NCBI GenBank assembly: GCA_021030915.1
Contig: JAGEMR010000187.1
Span: 1 to 45,683, forward strand
DNA: 45,683 bases
Direction of reading: 5' to 3'
DNA from: Astrothelium macrocarpum
Taxonomy: Eukaryota > Ascomycota > Dothideomycetes > Trypetheliales > Trypetheliaceae
A model generated the notes under the pieces. The model did no database searches. It had not been told where the DNA came from and saw nothing but the letters and a program-made list of their open reading frames with translations. Both the position numbers and the translations under genes were made by a program. Position 1 is the stretch's first letter; every line of letters begins with the position of its first letter. Positions 1 through 11,659 of the stretch are shown here, one piece after another.

Positions 1-1997
1 TTAAATTTTATTATTCAAATTTTAAAATAAAATTAAAATTTAAAAATCAAAATTATTATAAAAATTTATAAAATTATTAAAATCATTTTATATTAATGAT
101 TTAATGAACATCATTCATAATATAATATAATAATCAATTTATGAAAATTTTATGATATAAAAAAATTATATATCAAAAATTTTATATATGAATTAAATTT
201 TTAAAAATATTTATTCAGAATTTTTCATATTTAAAATATAACGAATTGATTATTAATTCAATATAATATAATATATATTAAATATAATTGAATTTCTAAT
301 TTTATTAAATGATATTTAAAATTTAAAACGCGATTTATATATAAATATGATTTTTAAAAAATTTTATATAAAAATCTAATATTAATTCGAAATTAATTTT
401 TTTTTATATTTAATATAATAATCAAATATAATATAAATATATTTAATATATTTAATTTTGATAAAATAGATTTTATAATAAATATTATTTTTTTTATTGT
501 AATAATCATATATGTAAATTGATATAAAAAATTTAAAATAATTTAATCTGATAATCGAAAATAAATTATAATAATTTAAAAAATTAATTCATAAAATTAA
601 ATAATTTCATCATTTTTGATGATTATAAATAAAAATCATTTTATTAATTGATATAAAAATTATATAATTTCATCAGATTAAATTATTTTTTTTAAATAAT
701 AATAATTAAATAATAAATGAAATTAATTCAAAATAAATAAAATATTTCGATAAATATATAAAATTATATATTATTAAATAATATAAATTTTTAATTTTAA
801 ATGATCATAAAAATCACCATTCAATCGATTTTGAATTTTATTATAAAAAAAATAATATATTTATATTTTATATATTTATTCATTCATTTTATATATTTTA
901 ATTATTTGATATTGAATATTTTAATTCATTAAAAAAGATATATAAATATTAAATTGAGGATTTTATTCGAATATATATTATATATATCATTAAAATCGAA
1001 TTCTTTTTAATATTTATAATCATATTTAAAAAGATTTTTATTTTAAAAAATATTCAGATAAAATTCAAAAAAATAATTTTTATTCTTCACGATTTAAAAA
1101 ATATGATTTTTTAATTTAATATTAAATTATATATTTCAATATTTTTAGAATTTTTTTTAAAATTATTTTTATTATGAGAATTAAAAATATTATAAAATCT
1201 CATTAAAACGATTTTATAATTCGAATTTATTAAAAATTGAATCATATAATATCAAAATAATTCATCAATTTCAATTTTCATTGAAATCGATCAGATTTTA
1301 AAAAATATATAATAAATTATATAGAGTCACGTCCCCAGATCTGGTGAGCCTTTCGCATATTTTCCGCATATGAAACGCGTTATTTATTCCAATATCTCAA
1401 AAGTCTACCCAAAAAGTCTCAGATTATGAAATTGAAATTCAGAAAATTCTTTTAATTCTTAAAAATAAAGAATTTTTTTTATTTTATATTATTATTCATT
1501 ATTTTAAATTTTTTTATTTAATTCTATTCTGTAGATATAATATAAATCTTTCATATTTTCAAATTCATGAAATATAATAAATTTTTATAAATATAGAAGA
1601 AATTATTTTAATTTGATGAATAAAATGATATATTATTATAAGAATTTCTTTTTTAATTTCATTATTGAAAGAATTTATTCAATAATTATGATTTATATAT
1701 ATCAGATATATATCAAATAATATATTTATAATTATTCAATTTAATTTTATTAATTATAAATGATTTTATCATTTTTAAAAATGATATTTTGATATAAAAA
1801 TAATATTTATTTAATAATTAGAATATATATAATATAAAAGAATAATTTATAAATATATAAAACATTGATTTAATATAATTAAAATATAATTTATAAATCG
1901 AAAATATAATTTTTTTAATATATAAAATATGAATAAATTAGAATTTAATATCAATAAAAAATAAATAATAAAAATATTAATATATTTAAATCATATA

Positions 1998-2375
1998 TGT
2001 TATGACCACTGAGGGGGCCGTGTGCACATCTGTGTACCACCGGCCTCTGGCTCAGAAGGCTCATGCTATGAGCAAGGAGAACCAACCTCTGGCTCAGAAG
2101 GCTCATGCTATGAGCCAGGAGAACCAACCTCTGGCTCAGAAGGCTCCCGCTATGAGCCAGGAGTTGTTGCAAGTATATAGGAACGCAACGCGACCACTAT
2201 GGCCTCGTTGTATTCAAAGCCATTCTCTAAGCTAGTCTTTGATAGCGTCTTCAGCAGAACTTTGAATATCAGAAACCCAATTCACTCCTTGCTAGTTCAG
2301 TCCTTTACCGACTCACTTCAGAAGCCACCTTGATCACAGGTAGACTTGACCCTAAGGATACCTGGGATCATAACA
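1998..2375. mobile_element. Solo LTR (378 bp) with ATATA target duplication
   Basis: An island of normal GC within the desert. It begins TGTTATGA and ends TCATAACA, an 8-bp inverted terminal repeat with the TG...CA ends of LTR retrotransposons. It is flanked by ATATA at 1993-1997 and 2376-2380, a 5-bp target duplication. No internal retroelement region is present, so this is best read as a solo LTR left by LTR-LTR recombination. It shows no sign of the C-to-T decay of its surroundings and so probably inserted late. Its copia or gypsy origin cannot be decided. Caveat: a 5-bp AT match in AT-rich flanks is weak on its own; the inverted ends carry the call. Confidence 0.75.
2044..2165. repeat. 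42-bp tandem repeat (about 3 copies) inside the LTR
   Basis: Three nearly identical 42-bp units start at 2044, 2086 and 2128, each beginning CCTCTGGCTCAGAAGGCTC. The third has two substitutions early in the unit and diverges at its end. The unit length is a multiple of three and one frame is open through the array, but I take this as incidental. Such arrays inside LTRs usually change copy number between insertions. Confidence 0.85.
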
Positions 2376-3015
2376 ATATATAATAAAATAAAATTATAAA
2401 TAATAAATAAAAATGAATAATAGATATTAAATATATTAATATTATAAATGAAATATTTTTTTTTTGATATTTAAAAATGAGAATATGAATATATATTAAA
2501 TTAATAAATAAATATTTTAAAAATAATATTTCATAATTAATTAAAATAATTAAATATTAAATGATTTAAAATTATAATAATTAATCAAAATTTTTAAATT
2601 TTTAATATATAAAAAAATTATAAATTATTAATATTTATTTATTATTGATAATCATAAAAATTATATATAAACTGATTTTATTATTTATTATATAAAAAAT
2701 AAAATTAATTTATTTATTATATTTTTTTATTATTCATATAAATTATAATTATTTAATATTTTTATATTTTTGATTTTCAAATATTTTTATTTTAATAAAA
2801 TATATATAATTTTTTAATTCAATTTATAATAAATTTTATAATCGGAATAAATTAAATTATTATTTTATATATATAAAAAAATAATAATTAAAAATAATAT
2901 TTTTATTAAATAATAAAAAATTGATTTATCATTTATAATATTTATATAAATTTTTAAAAATTTTTTTTATAAAATTTTTTTGATTATTATTCAATTATAT
3001 ATATCATTTAATTTA

Positions 3016-4876
3016 ACGTATCTGCATAGCGAGCGGAATAACATAGCGAGCGGAACACCGTTCCGCATTCGTACGAACTTTTTTTTTATCAACACAATAA
3101 TATTATATTACAATTATGAAAATTAATCGTTATACTTTTTTTCAGAAATTAAAGAATCTATCTGATATATTCGTATATAATATTCAGATTATTTACAGTT
3201 ATTATAATATCGTATACGCGAATTTTTGCCATTTATACGACCATCTTTTTCACATATATCACTTTCTCTAATTTCAATAACATTTTTTTATGATTATAAT
3301 ATATTTATTTTTAAAATATTAAATAATCCGTTAATATATAATCGAATTTTTTTGATTCTTCGATATTTATTCAATATTTTATTTATTATATAAAGATTTT
3401 TATTTTTTATTTTTAATAATATCAATTTATATATTAATTTTGAAATATTTTTTATTTATATATTAATTAAATTATATAATTAGATTGGAAAATTATTTTA
3501 ATATTTTACGATTCTAGATTTCAAATTTATAGAATTTTATATTATATTTTTTATAATTTTAAATATATTTAGATTTATAAATATGGTATTTATTAAATAA
3601 GAATTTGATGATATAGATATTCTAAATTTAAAATTCAGATAATTAATCATTTATTCTAAATTATATAAAATAAAATCAATTATTCAAAATTCTATTTATA
3701 TATTTTTTTTATTCATTAAAATAAAAAACGTTTTTTTAAAAATAAAAAAGAAATCGTCTTTTATAATATATATAAATTGAAATCGTATTAAATATTCAAT
3801 TTTTTTATTATACGAAATTTTTAAAAAATCAAAATATTTTATATCAAAAAATTGAAAAATATATGATAAATATAAAAATATATAAAAAATAATAATATTC
3901 ATTTTTTGATAATAATTATTGAATTTAAAAAAATGATAATTATTATATTTATTAAGAATTAAAAATCAATATTTATCAATTATACGAAATTTTATAAATT
4001 TTTCAAAATATTATAATCAATTTAGATTAATTTATTTATTATTCAATCATTTATATTTAAATGAATTTATTAAATGATGAAAAATTCGTTATTTATATAT
4101 TAAAAAAAAAAATGATATTTATTTTTTATAATAATATACGAAAATAATATCCAATTATCTGTATAAATATTCTGGATTATTGAAATCCATTTTCGATTAT
4201 CAAATTATTTTATATAAAATCTTTTTTTATAATTTAAAATAATAATAATCTTTATATACGATAATATTCCCATTAAAAAACCAATTTTATCGAAATTATA
4301 AATATTAATATTAATAATTCTATATTTATTAATTATATTATATATAAAATTAAATCAATTTTATAAAATTATAGAATTTTTAATTAATATTCTTTGATAA
4401 TTAATTTTTTATCAGAATTATATTTTAAATAATGATTATTATTATATAAAATTTATAATTCATCAAAATCTGATATATGACGCGTTTCGAATTTTATATA
4501 AATAATCAATTATATTTTATATATCATTTTATTTAGACGGAAAATCGTGATTAATTAGATCTATAATACGATTCAGAATTATTTCTTTTTCTATTTTAAT
4601 GAAATTCATTGAATTAATTAAGATATCATATCGTGATTGTCGGCCATCATATCGAATAATTAATATCGTATAAAAAATTTCATAAATTTGAATAACCTTT
4701 TATACATTAAATTTTTGATCTTTTTTTAAAATTTCGAAAATCATAATCATTTTATTCTTTTTAGAAAATATTTCTATTTTTATATGTAGAAAAAAGTCGC
4801 GTCAAAAAGAAAAGTTCGTACAAATGCGGAACGGTGTTCCGCTCGCTATATTGTTCCGCTCGCTATGCAGATACGT
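3016..4876. mobile_element. Inner TA-insertion DNA transposon, 1.86 kb, about 60-bp TIRs
   Basis: The left end starts ACGTATCTGC at 3016 and is mirrored at 4876, with TA on both sides (3014-3015 and 4877-4878). The inverted repeats match over roughly 60 bp with a few differences, mostly C/T-type. Each carries the motif ATAGCGAGCGGAA twice, 17 bp apart (3026 and 3043 on the left), followed by an inverted GCGGAA...TTCCGC. The length of 1861 bp suits a Tc1/mariner or Fot1-like element, but no transposase frame survives. The interior keeps more C/G, in more varied contexts, than the element around it, so it probably inserted later and decayed less. Confidence 0.85.
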
Positions 4877-5778
4877 TAATTAATTTGAATTTTTTATTAT
4901 TTGATAATTTTTTTTTTAAAATTTATTGAATTAAAATAATCAAATAAATAATTTAATAAAAAATTATACAAATAATTAATATTTAAATTATTAATAAAAT
5001 ATTATATTAATTGAATAATTTATTTTTATAAAAATTAAAATATAATCATTTTTATTATAATAAATCAATTAAAAAAAATATAAATATTTTTTAAAAAATG
5101 AAAGAAGAATTTAAAAAGAAAAAAAATTTAATTAAAAGATATTTTATTATATTTTATTAAAAATATATTATAAATAATTTATAAAATAAAATTAAAATTA
5201 AAAATAAAAGAATGATATGATTATTTATAAAAAATTCTAATGATTAAAATAAATAATGAAAAGAAAATTGAAAATTCAGAAAATATATCTAATAATTCAG
5301 ATGAGAAGGAAATTTCTCATAAGTGATATATAACGCGATCGCAGACGAAGAATTGAGAAAAATTCACCAGATCTGGGGATTCACCAGATCTGGGGACGTG
5401 ACTCTATCAAATAAATTTATTTAAAAAAAAAAATTATATCATTTCGAAAAATAAATGAAATATTTAATAAATATCGAAAAATCAAAAAAATCCGATTTAG
5501 ATAAAAAAGATCATTTATTTTTTAAAATGAATAGGATTTATTAGATTAATATAATATTATATGATTAAAAAAGAATGAAATATTTGAAAATAATGATCAA
5601 TAAATGAAAATAAAAACGTATAAAAAACGATATGAATAATACGATAATATCGAATATAATATATAAATTTATCAAAAAATTATAATTATTTTTTTTGAAA
5701 AGAATTCTGAATAATTTAGATAAATTTAAATTATTATGATTGATGTATTAAAGAAAGTTATTGCGATGGAGTGAAAAA

Positions 5779-5820
5779 CGCGCCGCTCGCTTGTGCGCGC
5801 GGCTCGTTTGGGCACCACGT
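5779..5820. mobile_element. Right terminus of another TA-type DNA transposon
   Basis: A GC-rich island abutting TA at 5821-5822. Read inward (minus strand) it starts ACGTGGTGCCC and contains CGAGCCGCG and CGAGCGGCG spaced 17 bp apart. It resembles the ends at 3016 and 45421 in design (TA, ACGT, doublet) and in the core GCGAGCGG. No matching left end lies in the window, so the partner end is either upstream of position 1 or deleted. Only the recognisable terminus is annotated. Confidence 0.6.
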
Positions 5821-6079
5821 TATATTAATTCATTGAATTAATATTATTTTTTATTTTATTAAAAATTTCGTGAAATTATTTTGATCGTTTTTTTTTTTTA
5901 AATTTTTGTATATTTTTATAATATCATGATAATATTGAATAATTGATTTTATATAATTTTATTATCTGAAAATAATTAAAAAATTTTTACGTATTTGTTA
6001 TTCTAATCGTTATTTCAATTGAATTTATATTGATGATGTAATTCTTATTCAAAATATGGTGTGTGCCAAAATTTGAGGT

Positions 6080-6105
6080 GGGCGCCCCGCGGGATCGGGC
6101 GCGCC
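6080..6105. repeat. GC-rich doublet at the desert boundary
   Basis: GGGCGCCCC at 6080 and GGGCGCGCC at 6097 lie 17 bp apart, exactly where the AT desert gives way to normal DNA. The spacing is that of the nearby transposon ends, so this may be the decayed end of an outermost element. There is no clean flanking TA-ACGT signature and no partner, so the call is weak. Confidence 0.3.
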
Positions 6106-6863
6106 TAGGTAGAGACTCCTATCACCGAGCTTAAGTCCGAGATGGTTTGAGGTGTTTTTACACCCCCTGGTCCCTAACGTACTTTGCCGAACTTTCTGGA
6201 CCATTCTGATAGAAAGACATCATGCAGCATCATCGCACCCGATTCTTCTTCCTGCGTATACCATCAATAAACATTATCGAGGCTTGAAGTAAGCACCAGC
6301 CTACGGTTGCAGGATTGCGCTCAGCACCCTTCACGTCCAGTTAAGAGCTGCAGGGCAGGTCGGTGACAATGGAGGACAAATTATACCTGAGACCAAATGG
6401 CACGCAATACTGGTATGGATCAAAGCTTTGAATCCCATGGCATGATCAGCGCTCCACAATTGTAGTGTATCCCGTTGAAATGAGGGTCGTACGTATCTCC
6501 GAAGATTGCTTTCCGCTGGTTATCACCTGTTTCCCGCTTGAATACACTCTCTGTTTTTCTTTAGTCTTCAATAGTATCCAGTGGATCCGCAAAACACAAC
6601 ATCGGCATTTTCGTCCCGAATACAAATCACGTCTTCCGACTCCGATACCAAGCATGCCGTAGTCTCTCAAAGTTCAGTGACGCGTAGTCAAAGTCAACAC
6701 AGATATGAGGACCCTATGTTTCCGGTCTTTTGTTACAATTAACCTTCGCAGCATCATTTGGAATGGTCTGACTTACTTGTCAACCATTCATAACTTGAGG
6801 TGTCGTTCGCAAGTGTTCTCTTCTGCTCCACTAACAGTGTTCGAAACGATACAATCTGGGTAG

Positions 6864-7882
6864 TTACTGGGCCTGCGAAGACCCCAAGTTGTTACTCACA
6901 AATACCACAAGCACCGCCGAATATGCTGCTGTTGATGCGAAGATCTCTGCTCGTCGTGCATTGGTGACGAGTCCGACTGTGCCTGCAAACAAACAGGTGA
7001 ATAGCACGATCATACCGATGCGAAGCCCTCGACTAGCATTGGCAAGCATCATCAGGCACACGATAGCACCAACGAGGAGAATCGCGCTCAAGAGCACTGA
7101 AAGCACTGCTCCGGCACGCTGAATCCGCTTCTCAGGGAAATAGTACAGGTCGCCCTTCTTCAAGCGACCTTGACCCTTTTCCTAAATACCAATAAGCGTT
7201 AAGAAATGCCAAAACTTCCCTCCCCTTAAAGGAAACCCTCGATACTCATACCTTGAAGAACCAAGCAAAATAGGTTCTTAGAAAAATATTCAGTCTATCG
7301 TCATCGACCGGCGCGAGAGCGACAAGATCATCTTTATCATCGAACAGCGTCTCATCTGGACCCCAAAGTAATGGCCGTGGTTTATTCAACACTTCGTGCT
7401 TGAAAATTCTTAATGTTCGCTCCGATGGCCTGTTCAATGCTTTTATGTGGCTTTCTCGAATTAGCGATTCATCTAGAACGAAATCATTAGTGAACTACTG
7501 GCTGGCTACTGATTTGAGTATCGCAGTACTTACGGTACTCCTTGAGCTTCATTTGGATTGATCTATGGAGCTTGCGCCTTTGGATCGCCGCTTGATTCCC
7601 ATCTCGGGAAAAATGCTTCCAAAATCTGGCCGCTCGCTGCGCGTTCTCATTGTCTACATCTTTCGCATCTTCCCGATCTAGTTCGCGGATTTGGGCTTCT
7701 AGATCATGAAGCTCGCTCTGCAAATATAGCAGATTGCGGGCAGTCAAATATCCGAAGCCGCGATACAGCGCAGCCTCGCCGTCTCGAGCAATGAAGCTGG
7801 CGAAGGTGGGGTAACCTTTGAGTTTCGTTGGACTGGCCGGAAATCCTGATTCAACATCCGTATCGGAAGTACTGCTCAACAT
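6864..7882 (-). CDS. DUF6594-type membrane protein
   Basis: Three exons: 7882-7534, 7472-7252 and 7181-6864, with introns of 61 and 70 nt that have GTAAGT/TAG and GTATGA/TAG borders. The joined frame gives 295 residues. The N-terminal half has the family pattern GYPTFASFIARD ... YRGFGYLTARNLLYLQ followed by a charged helical stretch. The C-terminal third has three predicted membrane helices, near residues 213-236, 241-262 and 268-287, with ARRAE before the last. DUF6594 proteins are common in filamentous ascomycetes and have no known biochemical role. A second copy lies at 28435-29617, and its first internal intron falls at the equivalent place (after EY). The gene is divergent from the retropepsin-like gene. 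Confidence 0.85.
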
Positions 7883-8436
7883 GTAGTAAATTGAGTTGCG
7901 GCAAGGATTCTTTCGTGAAAATGTGAAAATATATATCTATATATGAGGGACGCTCCCTAAATCCTTGCCAGGTTGCCACGTATGTATGATATTCCAAGCA
8001 GCCAGAGGCAGGCAGCGAAGATACATGCGTATGCAAAAAAGCCGTATCTCAAAGGTCCAACACCCCACATAGATTAGGTAATGACATATTGAGTACGACT
8101 CCGCCACATCTCCACCTCCACCACCTTCTAGGCAGCAGTCATCAAGCGTGGGACAGTCGTGGGGTAGCCTAGTCATACAATTGCTCGAAATCGCTCGAAA
8201 TGGCTCTCGTTCTTCACATGTTGTATTCCTCCTTGACACCATCTTCCTTGACTTAAATCTATTTGAAAGATCGGAGTAGAAACTCTTGCGTCATCGTCAT
8301 CAATAAGCTTCATTATAACCGAGGAATAAACTTTCGACCTATGAGGACCAAATGCGTCCGTTATTTTCAAAAAGAATATTAAGCCCCAGAGGGTTTGAAT
8401 ATGTCTGACTATTGGATTTTCCACCCGTATGTGCAG

Positions 8437-9947
8437 ATTTCGACTTGAACCGGAAAGGACTAACAGAACAGGAAAGACCAAGAGAACAGGAAGGATTTGA
8501 GCGTTGGGCGCATATGATCCAAGAAGGGCTGGAAGGATTTGAGCGTTGGGCGCATATGATCCAAGAAGAGCTGGAAAGACTGAGAGAACCGGAAAGACTG
8601 AGAGAGCATGAAAGACTAGAAGAGCAAAAAAGACTAAAAGTGCTGGAAAGACTGAGAGACCTAATTTCGGAGAAAGAAGAAGAACAGTCTGTCGCCTCTG
8701 TCAAGAGACATCATTATAAAGTCTTTAGGCGAGGCCTGCCTGGCTTTGTAAATGGCTATAACAAGACTGCCTTAGCTGATACGGGATCAGAGCGAAATAT
8801 TATCTCGGTAAAATATGCAAAACAATTAGGGCTACCAATAGTGCGTAAGCAGTCCTCTTTCCGGCTCGGAGACTCTAGAATTGTGACATCACCAGGTGAG
8901 CGCAACAAATTGGTATTCCAATCATGTGGCTAAGTTCAGGTCTCAGGTATTGTTTCTTTAGATTGGGCGTTCCAAAACTCTCCCCGGAAGAATATGTCAA
9001 TCCAATGCCACGTCTTCCCTGCCTGCACATTTGACTTGATACTTGGGAGCGCATTTTTGAAGAGCACAGAAACGATGACACGACATCAAAATAGGCTGTT
9101 GCAATGCAGCTTTTTTATAGAGCGCGCTTTGCACATATCATTGCTGGGTCATGGCAACGAATACATCCGTGGGCTTGTGGCGGACAAACATACAGGGTTG
9201 GCTGTTGCCGATACCGGAGCGGATTGCAACGTGATGAGTCAGGACTACGCTGTACGGAGTGGTCTGGCCATTTGTAACAGCCCACAATACCGTGACCGAG
9301 TTATCTTCGCGGACGGTACCTCGCAGGAAACGGTTGGCAAGGTTCACACATCATTTACCTTTGATGACGGGAAGCGCATAACACTGGCTTTCTCGGTGCT
9401 TGAAAATTGCGATGTTGACCTTATCTTGGGCGAGAAATTGCTCTGGAAATATAAAGTATTCAAGAAACACCAAGCGTCCTTCCAGAATATTGGGACAAAC
9501 TCCGCAGATACTGTGGAAAAACCACATTCCAGCCTGAAACCATTCACAATCTTGAAGGGTTGGTCAGCTAGGATAAATAGTGTTTGCGATTCTGTTCGAA
9601 GACTTCGGACTTCGCGTCGTGGAAATGATGCGTCGTTGGACTTGGATGACTCTGGAGAACGTGACAACACCGATTGGCATGAAAGACACGGTCTAGAAGA
9701 AAAAGAGCGTCAGCGGCGAGACGCGTGGAACCATAAGTGCTCGTTTGGAGAGAATGCCAGTGAGGCTGAAAATGCAGCGGAGACAAGGAGACGGCAGGAG
9801 TACGATGCAAAGCTACTCAGTCTCCGCAGGGCAGGTATTACCGGATCTGGAAGTAGTGCACCACAGATAACGAGCGCAGTCACTACAACTCCTTTAAGCG
9901 ATGAGGTTGGACCAATGATGGCATCACAGACCAATAACCTTCACTAA
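8437..9947 (+). CDS. Tandem retropepsin-like domain protein (5' end unresolved)
   Basis: The coding frame runs 8437-8895 and 8947-9947. A 51-nt intron (GTGAGC...TCTCAG) removes the only in-frame stop, a TAA at 8931, and joins the two halves of the first protease-like domain. Order: charged coiled coil rich in E/R/L with a duplicated 14-residue unit; a first retropepsin-like domain with ADTGSE and a closing DLILGSAFL; a second with VADTGADCN and DLILGEKLL; then a charged C-terminal tail. DTG[S/A] is the active-site triad of pepsin-like proteases that work as dimers, so two in one chain could pair intramolecularly (inference). No in-frame ATG precedes the coiled coil. A CTGAC branch site and GTGCAG acceptor at 8431-8436 suggest a short upstream exon that I could not locate. 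Confidence 0.65.
8492..8575 (+). repeat. 42-bp in-frame tandem duplication
   Basis: Two copies of a 42-bp unit (8492-8533 and 8534-8575) differ at one base. Each encodes 14 residues containing FERWAHMIQE in the coiled-coil part of the retropepsin-like protein. The frame is kept. The near-identity suggests recent slippage or unequal exchange. Confidence 0.95.
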
Positions 9948-10789
9948 CTGCCAACACCTTTCTCGGACCACGCATTTCAACTAGAGTAATACAGTTCTTC
10001 GATTTCTATCGGCGTTCTGTCTTGTTATTTGGTACGAGCAGCTTCTGGTGTTCGATGGACTTGTCTCTTGAAAGACGATTAATGGCTTTATATGAAATGT
10101 CTTAGAGAGGGTAAAGCGTGGCGTTCCTCTTCACCATACTCATGTAACGATTATGTTTCACATCAACACCCCGAATTGTAGAGGGTAGCAGTTCAGTAAA
10201 TCGGCAAGCTTGGTGGACAAACATAGGGATGGCACGCATATTATGGTCACTTAAAGGGACAAACATTTTATTGTCGTAGACCTCATTGACTATTTATATA
10301 CAATGGTAGAATGCCCAATTCAGGTGTCGCTGTATGAGACAACCCCCCCTAGGCGCATAGATTATGCCAGGAGAACGCAAGAGTCTATAAGAACGAATGT
10401 ATTCGTTAATAAGAGACAGGAAATAGCCATGCCTGGGGTATCGTTTTCAAAAACTTCGCTCCAAAACGCCTCCCTCATGCACAACCCCAAGCTCCTTAAC
10501 ATGAAAAGAGCGAAATGTCGAATTCATCATGCGAAACGAGGGAGTAGCCTTCCCTAGGCTGGATCTCAAAAATTGATAATGTTAAGAGAGCGTTAATCGC
10601 AAGAGGATCTCGTATCGAATATCGGCGCGTAGTAAGCCGGAAATATCCCGCACTTAGCACCGTCCGGTCCCGCCCTCCACCCGCGCAACCCCTGCATCTG
10701 CGAACCATGTTTCACGTCCGTCGGTGTCGCCGTCCGGCAGCCCCAACATTCCGCGCCTCTTCAAAAGAAAGGCGCACACAAAATTTCCT
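9948..10789. other. Intergenic, no gene seen
   Basis: Lies between the 3' ends of two convergent genes. Short open frames here have no recognisable protein character. No repeat or RNA gene was noticed. Confidence 0.6.
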
Positions 10790-11659
10790 TTATAATGTCA
10801 GCATTGCACCGACCACCATCGCACCCAGCACGACGGCAGCGACGTCCCGGGCGCGCGCGCTCGGCCGAGCCGCGCTGATGTCGAAGGGGCTGCCGCCGCC
10901 GGAGCGGTCGCTGCTGTCGCTGGTGCGGATGGGCGGCGCGGCGGAGGTCAGGCTGCTCATCATGGACTCGAGGAGGCTGCTCTGCGAGGGGTTGGTGGGT
11001 GGGGCGGCGCTGGTGTCCATGGTGAGGGAGGTCATAGGCGCGGTGAGGGTGGGCGCGGTGCTGGCGGAGGTAATGAGGGTGCTGGATGTGGAGGCGGAGG
11101 ATGTTGTGGTGGAGGGGGTGGTTGTAGTGGTGGAGGAGCTGGTCGTTGAGGAGGAGGATGTGGTGGTTGATGAGGATGCGGTTGTTGAAGGAGAGAGGAA
11201 TGAAGTGAATGAGACTGTGGAGACGAATCCTGGGTTGTTCGCCGTGTTTGCCGTTGATGTTGCGCCTCCGTTGGATGCTGTCGCTGCTGCGCCGGCGCCG
11301 CTCCCTGAGGATTGACTGTTGACGTTTGGACATAATTTCTTGATTCCAGATCCGCTTTCGAAGGCCGAGATAACATCATTGCCGGGTAGTTGTACGTGGG
11401 CGCAGGCTGAATTGACTGCTGAAGAGATCGACTCCAGCGCGTTTACACATGACTGGGAGCATGGGTTTTGGCCAGCAAAGTCCGAAGCGCTGCAGCCAGC
11501 AATTTGCTGCGTGTAGACAGATCCACACTGCGATGGCAAATTCGACAGCTTGGGGTTGAACTCCGAGAGAGAGACCGAGGCGCCGAGTGAAGAGAAGAGC
11601 GGTATTAGGATGAAAGCAGCGTGACCATGTGCGTATCGAGAAGAAGTTCTCCGAGGCAT
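10790..11659 (-). CDS. GPI-anchored Ser/Thr-rich cell-surface protein
   Basis: A single exon of 289 residues from the ATG at 11659. Order: a basic N-terminus and hydrophobic core typical of a signal peptide (about residues 12-28); a compact Cys-containing domain (residues about 40-115, six Cys, including SQCGS, AGCS, NPCSQSC and SACAHV); a long Ser/Thr/Ala-rich low-complexity stalk that would be heavily O-glycosylated; and a hydrophobic C-terminal tail (DVAAVVLGAMVVGAMLTL) that fits a GPI-attachment signal. This is the usual design of fungal wall or plasma-membrane surface proteins. The Cys domain does not match CFEM spacing by eye. An upstream in-frame Met at 11767 would hide the signal peptide, so the internal ATG was preferred. 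Function unknown. Confidence 0.75.
   Translation of the reverse strand: MPRRTSSRYAHGHAAFILIPLFSSLGASVSLSEFNPKLSNLPSQCGSVYTQQIAGCSASDFAGQNPCSQSCVNALESISSAVNSACAHVQLPGNDVISAFESGSGIKKLCPNVNSQSSGSGAGAAATASNGGATSTANTANNPGFVSTVSFTSFLSPSTTASSSTTTSSSSTTSSSTTTTTPSTTTSSASTSSTLITSASTAPTLTAPMTSLTMDTSAAPPTNPSQSSLLESMMSSLTSAAPPIRTSDSSDRSGGGSPFDISAARPSARARDVAAVVLGAMVVGAMLTL

Larger units (their letters stand above)
1324..5404. mobile_element. Outer decayed TA-insertion DNA transposon
   Basis: The ends are a perfect 24-bp inverted repeat beginning GAGTCACGTCCCCAG at 1324 and mirrored to 5404. Both ends are flanked by TA (1322-1323 and 5405-5406), the target duplication expected of Tc1/mariner/pogo-class elements. 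At the right end the 17-bp unit TCCCCAGATCTGGTGAA (read inward) occurs twice in direct succession; the left end has one copy. The interior is too AT-mutated to show a transposase. It is interrupted by the solo LTR and by the element at 3016-4876, which leaves roughly 1.8 kb of its own sequence, a normal size for such an element. The superfamily is inferred from the TA duplication alone. Confidence 0.75.
1..6058. repeat. AT-rich desert of decayed nested transposons
   Basis: Almost pure A/T sequence with no credible coding frame, broken only by small GC-richer islands: transposon termini near 1324, 3016, 4820-4876, 5380-5404 and 5779-5820, and the solo LTR at 1998-2375. Ordinary-composition DNA resumes near 6060. 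In the first 360 bases only 28 C/G remain, and 19 of these are in TCA or TGA. This looks like an AT isochore made by C-to-T mutation of repeats (RIP-like), although the retained context is unusual (see findings). No gene is called here. Confidence 0.9.

Noticed and set aside
2002..2235. 77-codon open frame with 14-residue repeats in the solo LTR
   Set aside because: It arises from the 42-bp tandem DNA repeat inside the LTR. There is no evidence that it is translated.
8931..8933. In-frame TAA suggesting the retropepsin-like gene is a pseudogene
   Set aside because: A 51-nt intron (8896-8946) with good borders removes it and joins the domain halves in frame with the expected residues.
10707..11315. 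Plus-strand open frame of about 200 codons, Val/Glu/Ala-rich
   Set aside because: Antisense of the Ser/Thr-rich stalk of the GPI-anchored protein, with biased composition and no domain.
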